NCBI RefSeq assembly: GCF_050624435.1
Contig: NC_134546.1
Span: forward strand, 42,673,501-42,737,500
Direction: 5' to 3'
Length of the DNA stretch: 64,000 bases
Source: Tenrec ecaudatus
Taxonomy: Eukaryota; Chordata; Mammalia; Afrosoricida; Tenrecidae
Part shown: one piece after another, positions 37,801-50,248 of the stretch
Layout: each line of letters opens with the position of its first letter
How positions within the stretch are numbered: the first letter of the stretch is position 1
Translations under genes and position numbers: made by a program
The notes under the pieces: model-generated
What the model was told of the DNA's origin: nothing
What the model saw: the letters and a program-made list of their open reading frames with translations, nothing else
Database searches by the model: none

Positions 37801-40375
37801 TTGATAGAGGATTGAATACTCAAAAACAAGGTACTCACAGGATTAATTAAGATGCTGTACAGCACAACTAAGCCTGTACATACTTCACTTACTGTAAACT
37901 AGTGCATATTGAGCTTCTTGGCTAGCCTATTCCTACCGTGGTGCCAGGGCCTTCTAAAGCAATAACATTTTTTGGTAGCTCAATTCCATGAATAAGAGCT
38001 CAAAGTCTTCTTATATATTTGTTTACAATCTCAGACTTTACAAAGTGTGTGTATGTTAATAACCTGGAAAGCTTTTAAAATAAATTAGACTTTGTAACCC
38101 TATCTCAGACCTATTAAATCAAACCCACCAATAACAAGGTTAAACTTGTGTAGGCTGTGGATACAAAACACTCACTGACATATAGAACTTCATCGGGCTT
38201 TGTCATCTAATGGACAGAAAGATAGACTGTTAGTCAGCCAGAAATAGCTACGGATGTACCATCCACACTTCCCTAGACTAAATCTAGGATAAAAACAACA
38301 GTGTCATTGGTTCGAAACACAGTAATCAGCGCATAGAAATATTTCAAATGTGGGATTCCACATGAAGTTAATGTTCTGAGACTTTATAACAGGCATCCCC
38401 TTGCCTACATATTACCCCCCAGAGTCAGTGTGACCTTATACACTGAATCTTAAATGTATTACAATAAGCTGCTAAGATTAAACATTCCTATTCTTTGAAG
38501 TCACGCCGAATGCCAAGGGGAAAAAAAGTCCTCTAGCTCTCGCATTGAACCACATTCATACCCCGAACTTGTTCTTTTGCCCAATAAAAATATTTTCATA
38601 CAAAATGTTCTCATCCTTTCAAACATGTTAAGACTTATTCTGTCAAAGTGGAATTCCATTTAATGATTTGTAAATCATAAGTTGGTGTAAGAGTATTTGA
38701 GACAATCCTGTGCAGTGAGACGGTCAAACTCTGCCTGCAGAATGACCAGGGTTTCAGAGTTTATCCCAACAGAGGACAGAATCTGATTTTTAAATAGCCA
38801 ACCACCTAACAGTACATTTCCAGAGTGAGCAAGTACTTTCAATCCAGTGAAAGGTCAAATGGTGTTGACTTAAACTGGAACAGGAACAATTTTGACAGTC
38901 ACTCATCAGAGTGAAAAGAGGGTGGAGAAGAGAGAGAGAAAGAGAGAGGGTTCTATTTAAAGAAATACCGATGCCCTCTACTCAATACCGGGAATCATTT
39001 CCCAGGGTGGAATAAATATGAAAGGCAGCATTCTTGCAGAGGTCCGGCAGGTCCAGCCGAGCCATTGTTATACAGTTATCAGACCTCCGTCACACAGAAT
39101 GAAAATCCCCACTGCACAGACGGAAGCGGAGATTGGAGACTCAAGCTGGGAGAAGTCCTGCTCAAGATTTACTGTGGGGAAAAAAACAATCAATGGAAGG
39201 TTCAAAAGTCTCTAAGAGAAAACTCACACACAATGGCTAAGGAAGAGGCTTTCACTAGGAGAACCATCAAAACTCGTAATACGCTTTCTCAAGGCCTGTT
39301 CCTAAAATGAACATATCTTGGCTTACCTTTGACCAGGAAGCCAGCTTAGAAAGTTCAGCAGTTTTCCTACATTCTCACCTACGCCAGTCATCTATGCACA
39401 ATTACCATTGTTTGCCTCTCCAGCCAACTTACTGAACACCCTTTACAGACTTAATAGTGAGTTGCTCTTGACAGAAGAGAGCCTTAGAATAAAAGTCATA
39501 GGGAGACTGTGAATTTTATAACGTTTGAATTAGATGGCAGATATTTCAAGACCCATGGCAATTGAAAACTAACACAGGTTCATAGCAAGTTATTATTTAA
39601 AAAAATTTTTTCTATACTTTCATTGTCATTTGGGTGAAAGTTTAAATGGAAAATTGGCTTAGGCAAGTTATTCATTAGAGCATTCCTTTTAAGCTTTATA
39701 AAATTTAGTTTAGTAATCACGTATATTCATATACCACAATCAACTCTGGACATGTAGTTCACATATTAAATATATAAATATTCAGAATCACATAAGAATT
39801 TCAGTCTAATCTATACAAATATTCCAATGACTCTGGAACTCGATCCAATACATATTTCATCTTTATTCAAGTAAATGGTACTGTTTTCTTAGTAATTATA
39901 AAGTGACAAGATGTAAAGAAATGTTGCTCTAAGCTTTCTCTTTGTGTTTTACTATTATTATTATTTTAATTTCCACTTTGGAATCTGTGGAATTAGAGTT
40001 CATTGTCTACATCATTTATAGCATTAATCTGGGATGGCAGGCTGTCATTACAAGAATAGCAACCATTTATTTCAATCTGATTCATATAGAGATGTACTAC
40101 ATATACATTTTTAATAGCTGGTTAAACACTGTCAACCCCACGTGGAACTCCTTGTAATAATTCAACCTAGTTCCATATTAGTCAATTGCAGCATCTTGAG
40201 ACCTGTCAGCATTATATTCACAATAGTTAGTCAGCGGGAAGACATATATAGTTATGTTATTTGTAGACAAATAACATCTGCATGATTGACTAAATTGACC
40301 CCAAAATTGGCTGCACAAAATTCATTATTTAGAAAAGATGTCAAATCTAATAAAATCCTAACTGTTTTGAAAGGA
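37801..40375. other. Unassigned 2.6-kb stretch
   Basis: No gene is recognised. A weak MER5-like segment lies near 38065-38118 (aacctggaaagctttt, then cagacctattaaatc). An impure GA-rich tract lies at 38920-38948. Small frames near 39018-39310 have no known domain. Confidence 0.5.
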
Positions 40376-40377
40376 CG

Positions 40378-40487
40378 AGTAGCCTGACTTTCCTAAAGCA
40401 CATGCTTTACATAACTGACATATGTATGGATTCTGATAAGAGTGGTATGAGCCCCCAATAAAATGATTAAATAAAAACAACAAGAAT
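40378..40487 (+). mobile_element. L1 3' terminus, forward, with A-rich tail
   Basis: It ends gtggtatgagcccccaataaaatgattaaataaaaac: the L1 terminal segment with AATAAA, followed by an A-rich tail. Only about 110 bases are present. Confidence 0.75.
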
Positions 40488-40739
40488 GCTTTGAAGGGCC
40501 AGCTCAAGTTACAACTGATACTCGCTGGCAAATCCGGATGGACATACATTACCAATCCGTTAATGCAGATAGATAAGAAGATGCATGTCAATACCTTGGT
40601 TTAACTTAAATTTTACATTCTTACATGTAGCTTTACTAATTTAGAGATTCATATCAACAGCTACCTTTAGTGTTTAAGATGAATTGATACACTGTTTTCA
40701 ACAACAGGTTCAAATATAAAAACAATCGTAAGAATGACA

Positions 40740-40825
40740 TGGGACAGGGCAGTTTTTTATTCTGTTGGCGTGCATGCAGTCACTAGGAGTCAGAATTGAC
40801 TCAATAGCACTGAGCAGCAGCAAAT
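40740..40825 (+). mobile_element. RTE/AfroSINE tail relic
   Basis: The sequence cagtcactaggagtcagaattgactc...gcactgagcagcagc matches the shared RTE/SINE tail. The head is not recognisable. Confidence 0.55.
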
Positions 40826-40829
40826 GTGT

Positions 40830-41730
40830 TCCAGTACTTCATGATAAAAGGCCACATATTAATTTGTGCAATGACAAAGGAGCCTGAGAAAGGCTGACCA
40901 AAATTTGGAGATTTCTGGAAGAAAAAATTTTCTTTGTCTTTGAAATCATTTCACGAAGATTATTCTTGTGTGACTAATAATTGCAAGAAATGCATGCAAG
41001 TGCACACACAGTATAATTTGCAGGGAAATTACCCAAGCTTGATTCTCCGTTTTTAAGTAGAGAATAATGAGGCCAATTTACAACCCACATAGCCCTGTGT
41101 AATGCAGCAAATCCACAGTTTGCCCAATGAACCTACCCTTAGGATATAAGAGATGTTGTCATGGGATATTGAAATGTATAGACCTCATATATTTTCCATA
41201 ATAAACTTGTTTTATTGCTTTCTGAAAACCTGTTTCTTTTGAGACTTTTTCTCTTGGGAAAGAGTTCTGCCACAGTAAGCAAGTATCAGTTAAAATCTGA
41301 CCTGGCCTTCCAAACATGCACAGCAAGGACAGTCACAACTTACAGGAATCCTGGAAGGAAAGAATATTGGGTCAAGGAAGCAAAAGTCATTGAAAAGGCA
41401 TCATCAGAACAACTCAGATGATATTTCAAAATCAGAGATCCGACAACCCTACCCTAATACATATTCATCAGGTTTCCTTGGGAAATGGTTACATATCCAT
41501 CATCCCCTAAATTTACTTCCAGTGTATACATATACATCTGCAAATGCCTTTTTTTGAGGGGAAGCTTATATTGGAAACTCTAGTCCCATCTTGCTCCTGA
41601 GTAGTTCAACTAAAGTAAAGCTTTCCCCGTTCCCTTTTATCCAGTCTCTGTCTTTATTTCTAAGCCACCCAGAGCAAGACCAGGATTGGTAACCGTACTA
41701 TAACATTTGTTAGATATTACTTTGTTTTTG
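40830..41730. other. Unassigned stretch
   Basis: No gene recognised. The segment 41580-41700, with two AAAG/AATA-type motifs in a pyrimidine-rich setting, could be the end of an LTR, but no boundary or family can be shown. Confidence 0.4.
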
Positions 41731-41731
41731 A

Positions 41732-41868
41732 CTGCATAAGGAGACCCAGTGGCTCTGTGGGTAAGGTGTTTAGCAAATATTCCCTGCTCCTTTGAGGATT
41801 TATTGTCTCAGAAACTCAAATAAGTTTGCTATGAATCAGAATCCACCGCTTGTCAGTTTGTGTATTGT
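41732..41868 (+). mobile_element. AfroSINE relic
   Basis: The head aaggagacccagtggctctgtggg resembles the tRNA-derived start of AfroSINEs and the tail gctatgaatcagaatcc their RTE-like end. It directly precedes the RTE copy. Confidence 0.6.
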
Positions 41869-41873
41869 AGTGG

Positions 41874-44340
41874 CTCGGGTGTCGCTGTGGTGCTGGAAAC
41901 TGTGTCACTAGTATTTCAAATGGCAGCAGAGTCACCCAAAGTAAGCGGATTTCAGTGGAGCTTCCAGACTAAGAACTAACAACAAAGAAGGACTTGGATG
42001 TTCACTTTGGAGGAAGAAGCCACTGAAATCTTATGCATGGCTTCCAAACAGTGTCAAATACTAAAAGACGAAACAAAGGAAGCAGAACGTTATCCAGAGA
42101 TACTGCTGGCAGATGAACCTCTCAGTTCTGAGGGCACTTGAAATATGATGAGATGATTTATTGGAGGGGATGATTTATTGGAGGGGAGCCAACCATGGTG
42201 GTGTGAGTCCAGTACAGCCAATGGGAGCGGAGTCCTGAGGATCTTAATTTTCTGATGGGTCATGACTCAAGGTAAAGAGAAACAGCTGCAACAATCTATG
42301 GATTAGACCTTTGGGTGTGCAAAGTGTTAACTGAGGAAAAATTGAAATGTTCAAAAATGAAATGGATGGCATGAAGATTAATATCTAGGCCTTAGTGAGC
42401 TGACATGGACTGGTATTGGCCCTTCTGAGTCAGAAAATCATATGGTTTACTATGCTGGGAATAAGGAAATCACCATCAGAAAGAATCTTGCTAAATCCAT
42501 CATAAAGCACAATGCCATCGGTGATTGGATTATATCTATCAGCCTTTAAAGAGATTAAATCAATACAACTTTTGTTCAAATTTAGGCACCAACCACACAG
42601 CCTAGTGATGAATAATTTGGACAATTCTGAAAACAACTTCAGTTGGAAATTGATCTAGCATGCAATTAAGATGCATTGATAGTTATTGGTGATTGGAATG
42701 CAAAAGTAGGAAACAAAAGAAGGAACAGTAGTTGGAAAATATGAATTTGGTGAAAGAAATGAAACTGGGATGACCTCACAGAAATTTTCAGAACCAGCAA
42801 TGTGTTCAGGGAAAATATTATTTTTTTACCAGCGCAAAAGGCAGTTATACACATGGACTTCCCAAGATGGGATACACAGAAATCAAATTGACTACACTTA
42901 TCTATGCCAAGAAATTTGGAAAACAGCTACCTAGTCAGTAGATGGAAATGAATCCATATTTGTATAGATTCCATACAATGCAGAAATCACCCAGTAATAC
43001 CACTAATATCACATGCAAGTAAAATGTTGCTGATGAGAATTCAGGAATATTTTCAAAAATGCATCAACAGAGTTACCAGAAATTCAAGTTTTATTCATAA
43101 GAGAAATTGTCACAAACGTTGGGATTGCTGATGTCATGTGGTTCTTGCCTGAAAACACAGAATACCATAAAGATGATTATTTGTGTTTTCTTGACTATGC
43201 AAAGGTATTTAATTGTATGGAGCATAGTACATATGGACAGCATTGGAGATAATGGAAATTCTAGAGCACTTACATTGTGCATATGTGGAACCTGTACACA
43301 GACTAAGAACAAGAGAATCCTGAGTGGATTAAAATACGGAAGGGCAGGTTTCAGTGTTGTATCTTTTCGCTATATTTATTCAATCTGTGTGCTGAGCAAA
43401 TAATTAGAGAAACTGGACTACATGAAGATTATCTTAGCATCCCGGTTGGAGAAAGGCTTATTAAAAACCTGGAAAATGTGGATGACACAATTCTACTTGT
43501 TGAAAGTAAGGAGGGCTGAATAACGGAGCTCAAAGACGGCAGTGTTTGATATAGATTGCAACTCAATGTAAAGAAAACCCAAATCCTCCTAACTGGGCCA
43601 ATAGACAACATCATGGAAAATAGAGAAATACTGAAGTTGTCAAGGATTTCAGCTTGCTTGGATCCACAATCAATACTTAAGGAAGCAGCAGTAAAGCAAT
43701 CAAATTACATACTGCTTTGGGAAAAACTGCTGCATAAGAACTCTTTAAAGCAGTGGCTCTCAACCTTGCTAATGCTGTGACCCTTTAACGCAGCTCCTTA
43801 TGTGGTGGTGACCGCCCCCTCCCCTCCTGTCAACCATAAAATTATTTTCGTTGCTACAGGTGGGGAACTGCTGCTTTAAAGCGTTAAGGAGCAAAGATTG
43901 CACTTGGAGGACTAAGGTGCATCTGATCCAAGCAATAGCATTGTCAATCGCCTCAAATGCTTGTGAAAGTTGGAATATGAATATGGAAGACTGCAGAAAA
44001 TTGATGCAATTGAATTGTGGTGTTCATGAAGAATATTAAATATACCACGGACTGCTGGAAGAACTAATAAATCTGCCTTGGAAGTGCAACCGGAATGTTC
44101 CTTTGAGCACCAACTTTGGGCTGGTTGTCAGGAGACCAGTTCTTGGAAAAGGACAGCATGCACGGTAAAGTAGAAGGCCAATAAAAGAAAGAGGAAGATC
44201 CCCAAGAGGTTGCTTGATTCAACAGCTGCAACAATGCGTTCAAACATCACAATAACATGAGGATCGTGCACTGGGCACTGTTTTGTTCTGTTGTACAGTG
44301 GAGTATTATTACTTGGAACCAACACAAAAAAACTAAGAAC
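41874..44340 (+). mobile_element. BovB/RTE LINE, forward, nearly end to end, with a SPIN insertion
   Basis: The copy starts with the 5' UTR (ggctcgggtgtcgctgtggtgctgg) and has the endonuclease region at 42360-42900 (ccttagtgagctgacatggactgg, then tattggtgattggaatgc). The polymerase region follows at 43180-43740 (cttgactatgcaaagg, ccaatagacaacatcatgg), and the 3' end lies near 44290-44330 (tctgttgtacagtgg). A SPIN element splits it at 43751-43873. Frames are broken throughout. Internal losses relative to the full element are evident from its 2.3 kb of RTE sequence. Confidence 0.85.
43751..43873. mobile_element. SPIN MITE with 8-bp target duplication
   Basis: The element starts CAGTGGCTCTCAACCTTGC and ends GTGGGGAACTGCTG, with the diagnostic internal block aaaattattttcgttgctac. 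At 123 bases it is a shortened form with an internal deletion relative to the copy at 9219. Perfect 8-base duplications, CTTTAAAG, lie at 43743-43750 and 43874-43881, as expected for hAT transposition. It interrupts the RTE copy and is therefore younger than it. Confidence 0.92.
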
Positions 44341-44344
44341 AACA

Positions 44345-44518
44345 TCAACATTTTATGATAATGGGTTACAGATTCCCTAGGAAATGAACTAATAAATAAA
44401 TATGAGACAAAGTTCATTTACTTTAAAATGTGTTCATATTAATGTTGACATTTTAATAAAAATATTTTCAAAATTGTAAAATAAACTTGGGTAAGAGTTA
44501 GGTAAAAAAACAAAACAG
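44345..44518. other. Unassigned spacer
   Basis: A+T-rich, nothing recognised. Confidence 0.5.
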
Positions 44519-44603
44519 CCTTGATGAAGATTATGTCAAGAAATAATAGTTTTCCATTTTGATATATTTAAGAAAAAGTTTCTATTATATTTGTGGCATT
44601 ATC
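44519..44603 (+). repeat. Unrecognised dispersed repeat, copy 1
   Basis: The 85-base segment starting ccttgatgaagattatgtcaag is similar to 51435-51519 in the same orientation and to 46322-46390 inverted. Shared blocks include tcaagaaataatag, ttttccattttgatat and gtttctat-attttgtggc. I cannot assign the family. Confidence 0.7.
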
Positions 44604-44829
44604 AATATTAAATTTGACTCACTTTTATATAGGTTAAGTAAAAAGTATTGCTACTGAAGTAACAATTCATACATACACAGCTATTTCATATAAGACATGT
44701 TTAAACATCTCTCTGTGATCAGTGCAGACAAGTGCACTGTCTGTAATCCATTCTGTAATCCACTTGATCAGTCTTGTTAAGGTTTCTTAGAAACAGTGTT
44801 TTCAAATCTATACCATTGAGTAAACAAAT

Positions 44830-45010
44830 GATGCTATCGATGCATAGGGGTTATACATGGGCTGAAAATTGAAGGTCAGCAGTTCAAAACCACCAGTCAG
44901 TTCTGAAGAAGAAAGATGAGGCTTGGGGTCTCCCAGGGGCATCTAGCCTGCCTTATAGTGGCATGATGGATCAAGATTGACTTGACGGCAGTGGAGCTGA
45001 GGCCCCCGGG
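44830..45010 (+). mobile_element. AfroSINE
   Basis: It contains the tRNA-derived portion (aaggtcagcagttcaaaaccacc, a B-box-like motif) and the tail agattgacttgacggcagtgg. It reads forward and is moderately decayed. Confidence 0.75.
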
Positions 45011-45094
45011 GGGACAGCGGGGATGATTGATATGTTGTCTAACACAAAATGACAATGATGTCTTAAGGTGAACCAGAGGCATATATAAACCACA

Positions 45095-46165
45095 GATACA
45101 TGAATGGATTTGGGGCTTGCACTTAAATCTAGCTCCAATCTAACAATTAATTCTATGACATGGCGCTGTTTGATGATGCCCTTGTCAGGAAATCACGGAT
45201 GCTGTGGAAGTGATAGCAGTTTGGCGAAGCAGCAAGTCCATGCCTGGATAACACAAAGAATAGTACACGGAGTCTTGAAAGACTTATTTTCAAACAAACA
45301 TCTGTCTAAGTGAGGTTTCAACTAAATCCACATGGGAGAAGCACACCAGCTGATGCGATCTAAAGGTTGTAAATAATATAATCAAAATCTAAAGGAAGGA
45401 ATGGTATGATAGCTCAAAATGTGGACGTCTAGTTTTCAGTAAACCCTGGATAAGAGAGGGAGCCCCAAATCCATTTTCGGGGTCCACATGGGTTAAGCCT
45501 CTGATGAATCCCCTTTGATCATAATTGAGGGGTGTGAATAGCCCTGTTATGAGGCAGAGAGCACTGTAAATGTTGATTATGGCAGATGAGTTTAAAATAA
45601 AGTACCTTATCATTTGATCTCAATTTTAAAGATCTTTCATTTTTTAAAATGTTTTAAACTGAAGGGGGAAATATAAGTGGATGAAAGCTCTGGTGAATTC
45701 CTTCTGACCATGGACCAAGGATGTAAGCAGTCTTTCTATCATGCAGAATGCATTGGAAACTGGGTTACTGAAGATGTAGTTAGGTTAAAATTTAGCACAC
45801 TGACATTTGATCTCCTTTAATATCCATTTAAATTTGGTCTAGTTTTCTTGATCTACTATTTTCTGCTTTATTTTGCTTGAAGTTTTACTCTATTATTGGT
45901 TTTTGTTTTTGTTTAATGTTTTTCTGTACATGAAATCCAGGTTAGGTAAATCTATTGAGACAGTAACTGGATTCATGATTCCTTGGGGGTGTGGCCAGAG
46001 AGGTTGGGGGAGATAGGCGCTAATAACAATGAGTACAAAAATGAAGAAATTGTTCTAAAACTGATTGTGGTCATAATTGTACAACTCTTCTTGGTGTGAT
46101 TGAGCTATTGAATTATACGCTATATGAATTATATACCAACAAAACTGCTGGGGGAAAAGTAAGTA
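45095..46165 (+). mobile_element. L1 3' UTR, forward
   Basis: The 3' UTR blocks tttggggcttgcactt, gtcttgaaagacttattttcaaacaaac and accctggataagagaggg lead to the terminus attgtacaactcttcttgg...attatataccaacaaaactg, the forward form of the minus-strand ends at 6835 and 26048. It is 5' truncated within the 3' UTR. Confidence 0.75.
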
Positions 46166-46169
46166 AATG

Positions 46170-47000
46170 GTCTAATAAAGCATTGGCTTCCAGAGGACTT
46201 CTGGAAAGCTGGTGTTGATGGAGGGTCACCCATCAGGAGTTCCCTGTGTGTGGTCCCAAGATCTGCAGGTAAGGGGGCCAATTCAGGGGATTGGAGTGAT
46301 CTTACAGCACTTCTGCTACAAAATCATAGAAGCTTTTTCTTAACAAAAATATTGAAGTAAAAAACTATTATTTCTTGACATATTTCACTGGGATTTTCCA
46401 GACCTTCTGGTCACAAGCCCTTCTTCCCTGGGCACCCATTACAATAGCCTATATCCACCCTGTGACTGTGTAAGAAGTGGAGAGTTGTGCAACATTCTAC
46501 TATTAAGAGGTCCTCTTATAAACACAAATAATTGAAAAACTGCACTCTTCCTACATAATTTACAGGGTCAATGAGGGACTATAGTAGATTCATATAATAT
46601 TTCCTTCATGTACTTCAACCACCCTCACCTCTAGGATCTGCTTCCCAGCTTCCTACACCTCAATAATGTACACTCTCCTCTAACCTAAAGTAAACACGTA
46701 TCTCCTATAGTATCTCTGATAAACCTCTTCACCAAGTTATTAAAAAATAACACAATTAATAGGAAGGCTTCCTAAGATTAATACCACTAACTAAAACATA
46801 CTCCAGAATACCTATATCCTATTTCTCCTCTTCATCCAACTAACACACCTCATTATCCACACACAATACCTTTTCTAGCACCTAGCTTATCCTCCCCCAA
46901 CCTACACAGTCAGCTCCTCCTCCCTACAAGAAAATTTATCCAATATCACAAATGAAGTGACACTAACTATCCAGAAAGAAGAGCGGACACCAATTAGATT
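46170..47000. other. Unassigned stretch containing one copy of an unrecognised repeat
   Basis: Apart from the repeat copy at 46322-46390 nothing is recognised. The segment 46600-46900 is C-rich and A-rich with no frame of note. Confidence 0.5.
46322..46390 (-). repeat. Unrecognised dispersed repeat, copy 2 (inverted)
   Basis: atcatagaagctttttcttaa and aaactattatttcttgacata are the reverse complement of blocks in the copies at 44519 and 51435. Confidence 0.65.
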
Positions 47001-49285
47001 AACACACGCACACACCCAAATAACACACACACACACACACACCCCAAAAAATCTAGGCAGATTGTAGTCAAATTATCCAACTTGAAGGCAAAGAGGAGAA
47101 TCCTGAAAGCAGCTAGAGCGTAAAAAGCAGTCACATATAAAGGTAAGCAGATAAGAATAAGTTCAGAGCTCTCCGCAGAAACCATTCAAGAAAGAAGAAA
47201 GTAGATAGAAAGTTGCAGGGACTGCCCAGGCTAATTGAAATAACAAAGGAAACACCCTCTGTGGAAGACAAAATAGATGAGTAGGACCTATTAAAAACAA
47301 AATGCTTGTATACATCGGAAGATTTCATTAAAAGAGTAAATGGAGAGTCCACAGATTGGGAAAAGATATTTAGCAATGGCATAACGGACAAAGGACTAAT
47401 TACTAAAATCTACAGTATTTTACAAGTCTTCCCTTAGAAGGTGGGTAAAGGACGTGGACAGACAATTCACAAATAATGGGAATGGCTTTTAAACACATGA
47501 GAAATGCTCCCATGAATTCGTCATCCGGGAAATGCAAGTCAAAACAACCATGTGATACCACCTACCACCGCTAACTGCAGGCAATTTTTTAAAAACTGAG
47601 AACAACAAATGCTGGAGATGGTGAGGTGAGATTGTAACTCTTATCCACTGCTGGTGGTCTTGTAGTTATTACAACCACTGTGGAAGGAGATATGGTGATA
47701 ACTAAATCAGATGATGATTGAGATACCGTTACTGGACATATCCCCAAAGCAAATAAGCAATTAGCCGCTACCTCAGATGTACTTAGTACCTGAGGATTTA
47801 ACCCAGAAAATACAAGGTGTCTGAGGAAGCAGAAGACAGCTGTACCAATTTTGAAGAGCTATTGGTGGGTGGACAAATAAGGTCTTGCTGCATCAATGTG
47901 CTATATGTTGTATAAATATGTGTTATTCTGGCAAACCTGTGATGATCATTCTAATGGGTCAGGTTTTGCTTGTCATGTCAGAATATATCTTAGAGGTGCT
48001 ATGGAGTGGGGATTACCCTCTTGAAGTTGTGAAATAAGCTTTTTCTGTTTTTCCTTTCATAAAACCCAAATTTGATGAGCGCTTAGGGATAGCAAGAACA
48101 AAGGGGTCAGGGAGAGGGTACAAGGGGTGGAGTGACAATCAGAGGGAGATGATGTCAAGGTACCCAGAAAGAAATAAGATGTTGGGGGCCTGATTATGCC
48201 TTATGGAAGCAGTGGTACAATTCTGCTTGATGAGATTGAATGATGCAATGACATGACACTTGGGTTAATTCCTAAGTAAGAATAAATTGAAACAACAAAA
48301 AAAATATAGATCCGAAAATGATTTTGAGGCTCACACTAAATCCCAGCCCAACTGAAGAACGAATTCTTAGATCATGGCCCTGCTCAATACTCACCTCCAA
48401 GAAGGGAACATGAAGGAGACAGGTATTATAGAAAAATGTGGTGATGATATTAGATGGTGCCTGGCTGTCAGATAAAATTGCATCTGGGGACTTAAGGGTT
48501 TGTCTCCAAATAAGCAAGCATCTATGTGAGATGGCCTCATGGAAAAAAGCACGCCGTCATCAGCCACCAAAGGATTGTGAAGCATAGACTCTGAAGTTAA
48601 AGGGAGGGGTTAAGATCAGAGCCTAAAGTCTGAGCATCTGACTATGGATGACAGTGGGAAGTCAAGACTCATTGATGGGACTCTACATGAATACAACTTC
48701 CGGTGAACTCCCTCTACCTACAATTGAGGAGGAAAGTCGCCATTAACAGAGTGCACTGATAAATTGAATATCAAAGGTCAAAGGCAGAAGCCTGATATAA
48801 ACAGTTAAAACTTGTCAGCAGATTTCCTCTAGAATGCTTCTGCACTTAATCTGGCTACCAAACATCTTAAGGTTTTTTTCTTGGGGGGGGGGGGGGGTTG
48901 TATTGTTTTGTTTGGTTTTTGATTGTACGTATTAGGGAGATCTCAGGAGTTTTATGTCATTGGGGTCACCCTCTTGAAGTTGTGGTATATGTTTTTCCAA
49001 TTTGGGGTAAGAAAACCAGGACTGATGAAGCTACAGAGTAGAGTCAGCAAGTGGAATAAGGGTTTGGGGGAAGAGGGACAAGGAGTTGGTGGCGTGATGA
49101 AGGGGTGGTAACGTCAAGGGGTCTATAGAGAAAAAGAAGGTTTGGAAACTGATTGTGGTAGCAAATGTACAATTCTGCTGCATGTGCTTGAATTGTAGAA
49201 TGATTTGATATATGTATTATACCAAATATGTTTTTAAATGTTTTAGTCGATAAAAAGGTAATAAAAGATCTTCCCACAAAATAAA
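47000..49285 (+). mobile_element. L1 LINE, ORF2 C-terminal part and full 3' UTR, forward
   Basis: ORF2 landmarks are aaaagcagtcacat (47126), tggggagagtcc-type and attgggaaaagatatttagcaatgg (47356), tacaagtcttcccttag and gatgagataccgttactgg-type (47720). The 3' UTR (47950-49200) shares blocks with the copy at 45095, including gcatctatgtgagatggcctc. The terminus is near 49210-49285. A CA microsatellite at 47005-47042 and a run of fifteen Gs at 48883-48897 are local expansions. It is 5' truncated and inactive. Confidence 0.78.
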
Positions 49286-49590
49286 ACATTGGCTTCTGTA
49301 AGTGGGCAGTATAGAAACTGGATCCCCAAGATGGGAATAAAGGCATGAAGTAGTTGGCTTACAAACCTTCATAGGTGGGGAAATATATTCATATGATTAT
49401 AGGATTAAGGTATAGGTGTTACTTAACTGCAAGTGTTAGGCATAGAACATTTTTGTTCTGTCACTTATAGAATATTATGTTTACATGAGGGTGGCACATA
49501 TCAAATTGTATGCATTTTAGTTTTATCCTGTTAGGTACAGATATGATTTTATTACTATCTGTTTGAAAATTATATATGGTTACAAAGTTA
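49286..49590. other. Unassigned spacer
   Basis: No recognised feature. Confidence 0.5.
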
Positions 49591-50198
49591 TGTGAAAGTG
49601 TCAGATTGACAAGGGGTGGTCTGTGGAAGTTATAAAATAGTTTGTCAATTTGAGGATTAAGAGCGTAGGGGTGGACTTTAACCTGTCAATCAGATCATAG
49701 CCAATAAGGCCTCTGTGTGCGCCTGGCCTTCTCCTGAGAATTCTGGGAAATCCGGTATTCCTTCTTGGAGGCTGGAGACACGTTCTCACTGTTGACTCTC
49801 TTAGAGACGCTCTCCTGACAAGACACAAGACTGACTCCTTGAGAGACATCCCTGAGGAGGAGCCACATGGACCCACCCTGATGCAGCCAGAACCCTAGAC
49901 ATGGAGAAGCCATGTGGAGACCCCTGCCAGCACTGAGATGTTTATATCACCACTGGATCCAAAGACTTTCTGCCCTCTGGCCTGTGATTGTCCTGTATTC
50001 AGAATCATTGCATGTGTTTTGTGAGTCTGAAGAGGACTTTATAGATTGGTATTTGATATATGGGCTAATATCGGACTTATGGGCTTGGACTGGCTTGGGA
50101 TGCTTTCTTATGGTAAAATTACTCTTTAAATAAAACTCTCTTAACAACATATATGATTTTCTATGGATTTGTCTCTCTAGTCTACCTGGACTAACACA
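49591..50198 (+). mobile_element. ERVL-like solo LTR, family B
   Basis: A 608-base element starts TGTGAAAGTGTCAGATTGACAAGG and ends CTACCTGGACTAACACA. It has an AATAAA at about 50130 shortly before the end and the promoter-like gactttatagattgg at 50036. It is the best-preserved copy of the family also seen reversed at 34398 and in part at 55890. The first 50 bases after its end recur 523 bases later (see the repeat entries). No internal viral genes are attached. Confidence 0.78.
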
Positions 50199-50248
50199 GC
50201 TTCCAAGTTACCTGCTCGGTTAATTAAGTTTAACATCGAAAGAGGTCT
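50199..50248 (+). repeat. 50-bp direct repeat, left copy
   Basis: It lies between the end of LTR B and the start of LTR A, begins gcttccaagttacctgctcg and ends cgaaagaggtc. It differs from the right copy (50722-50770) by two substitutions and one missing base. Confidence 0.92.

Noticed and set aside
41100..41700. Full class-I LTR
   Set aside because: Pyrimidine-rich segments and AATAAA-like motifs are present, but no TG...CA borders, target duplication or second copy could be found in the window.
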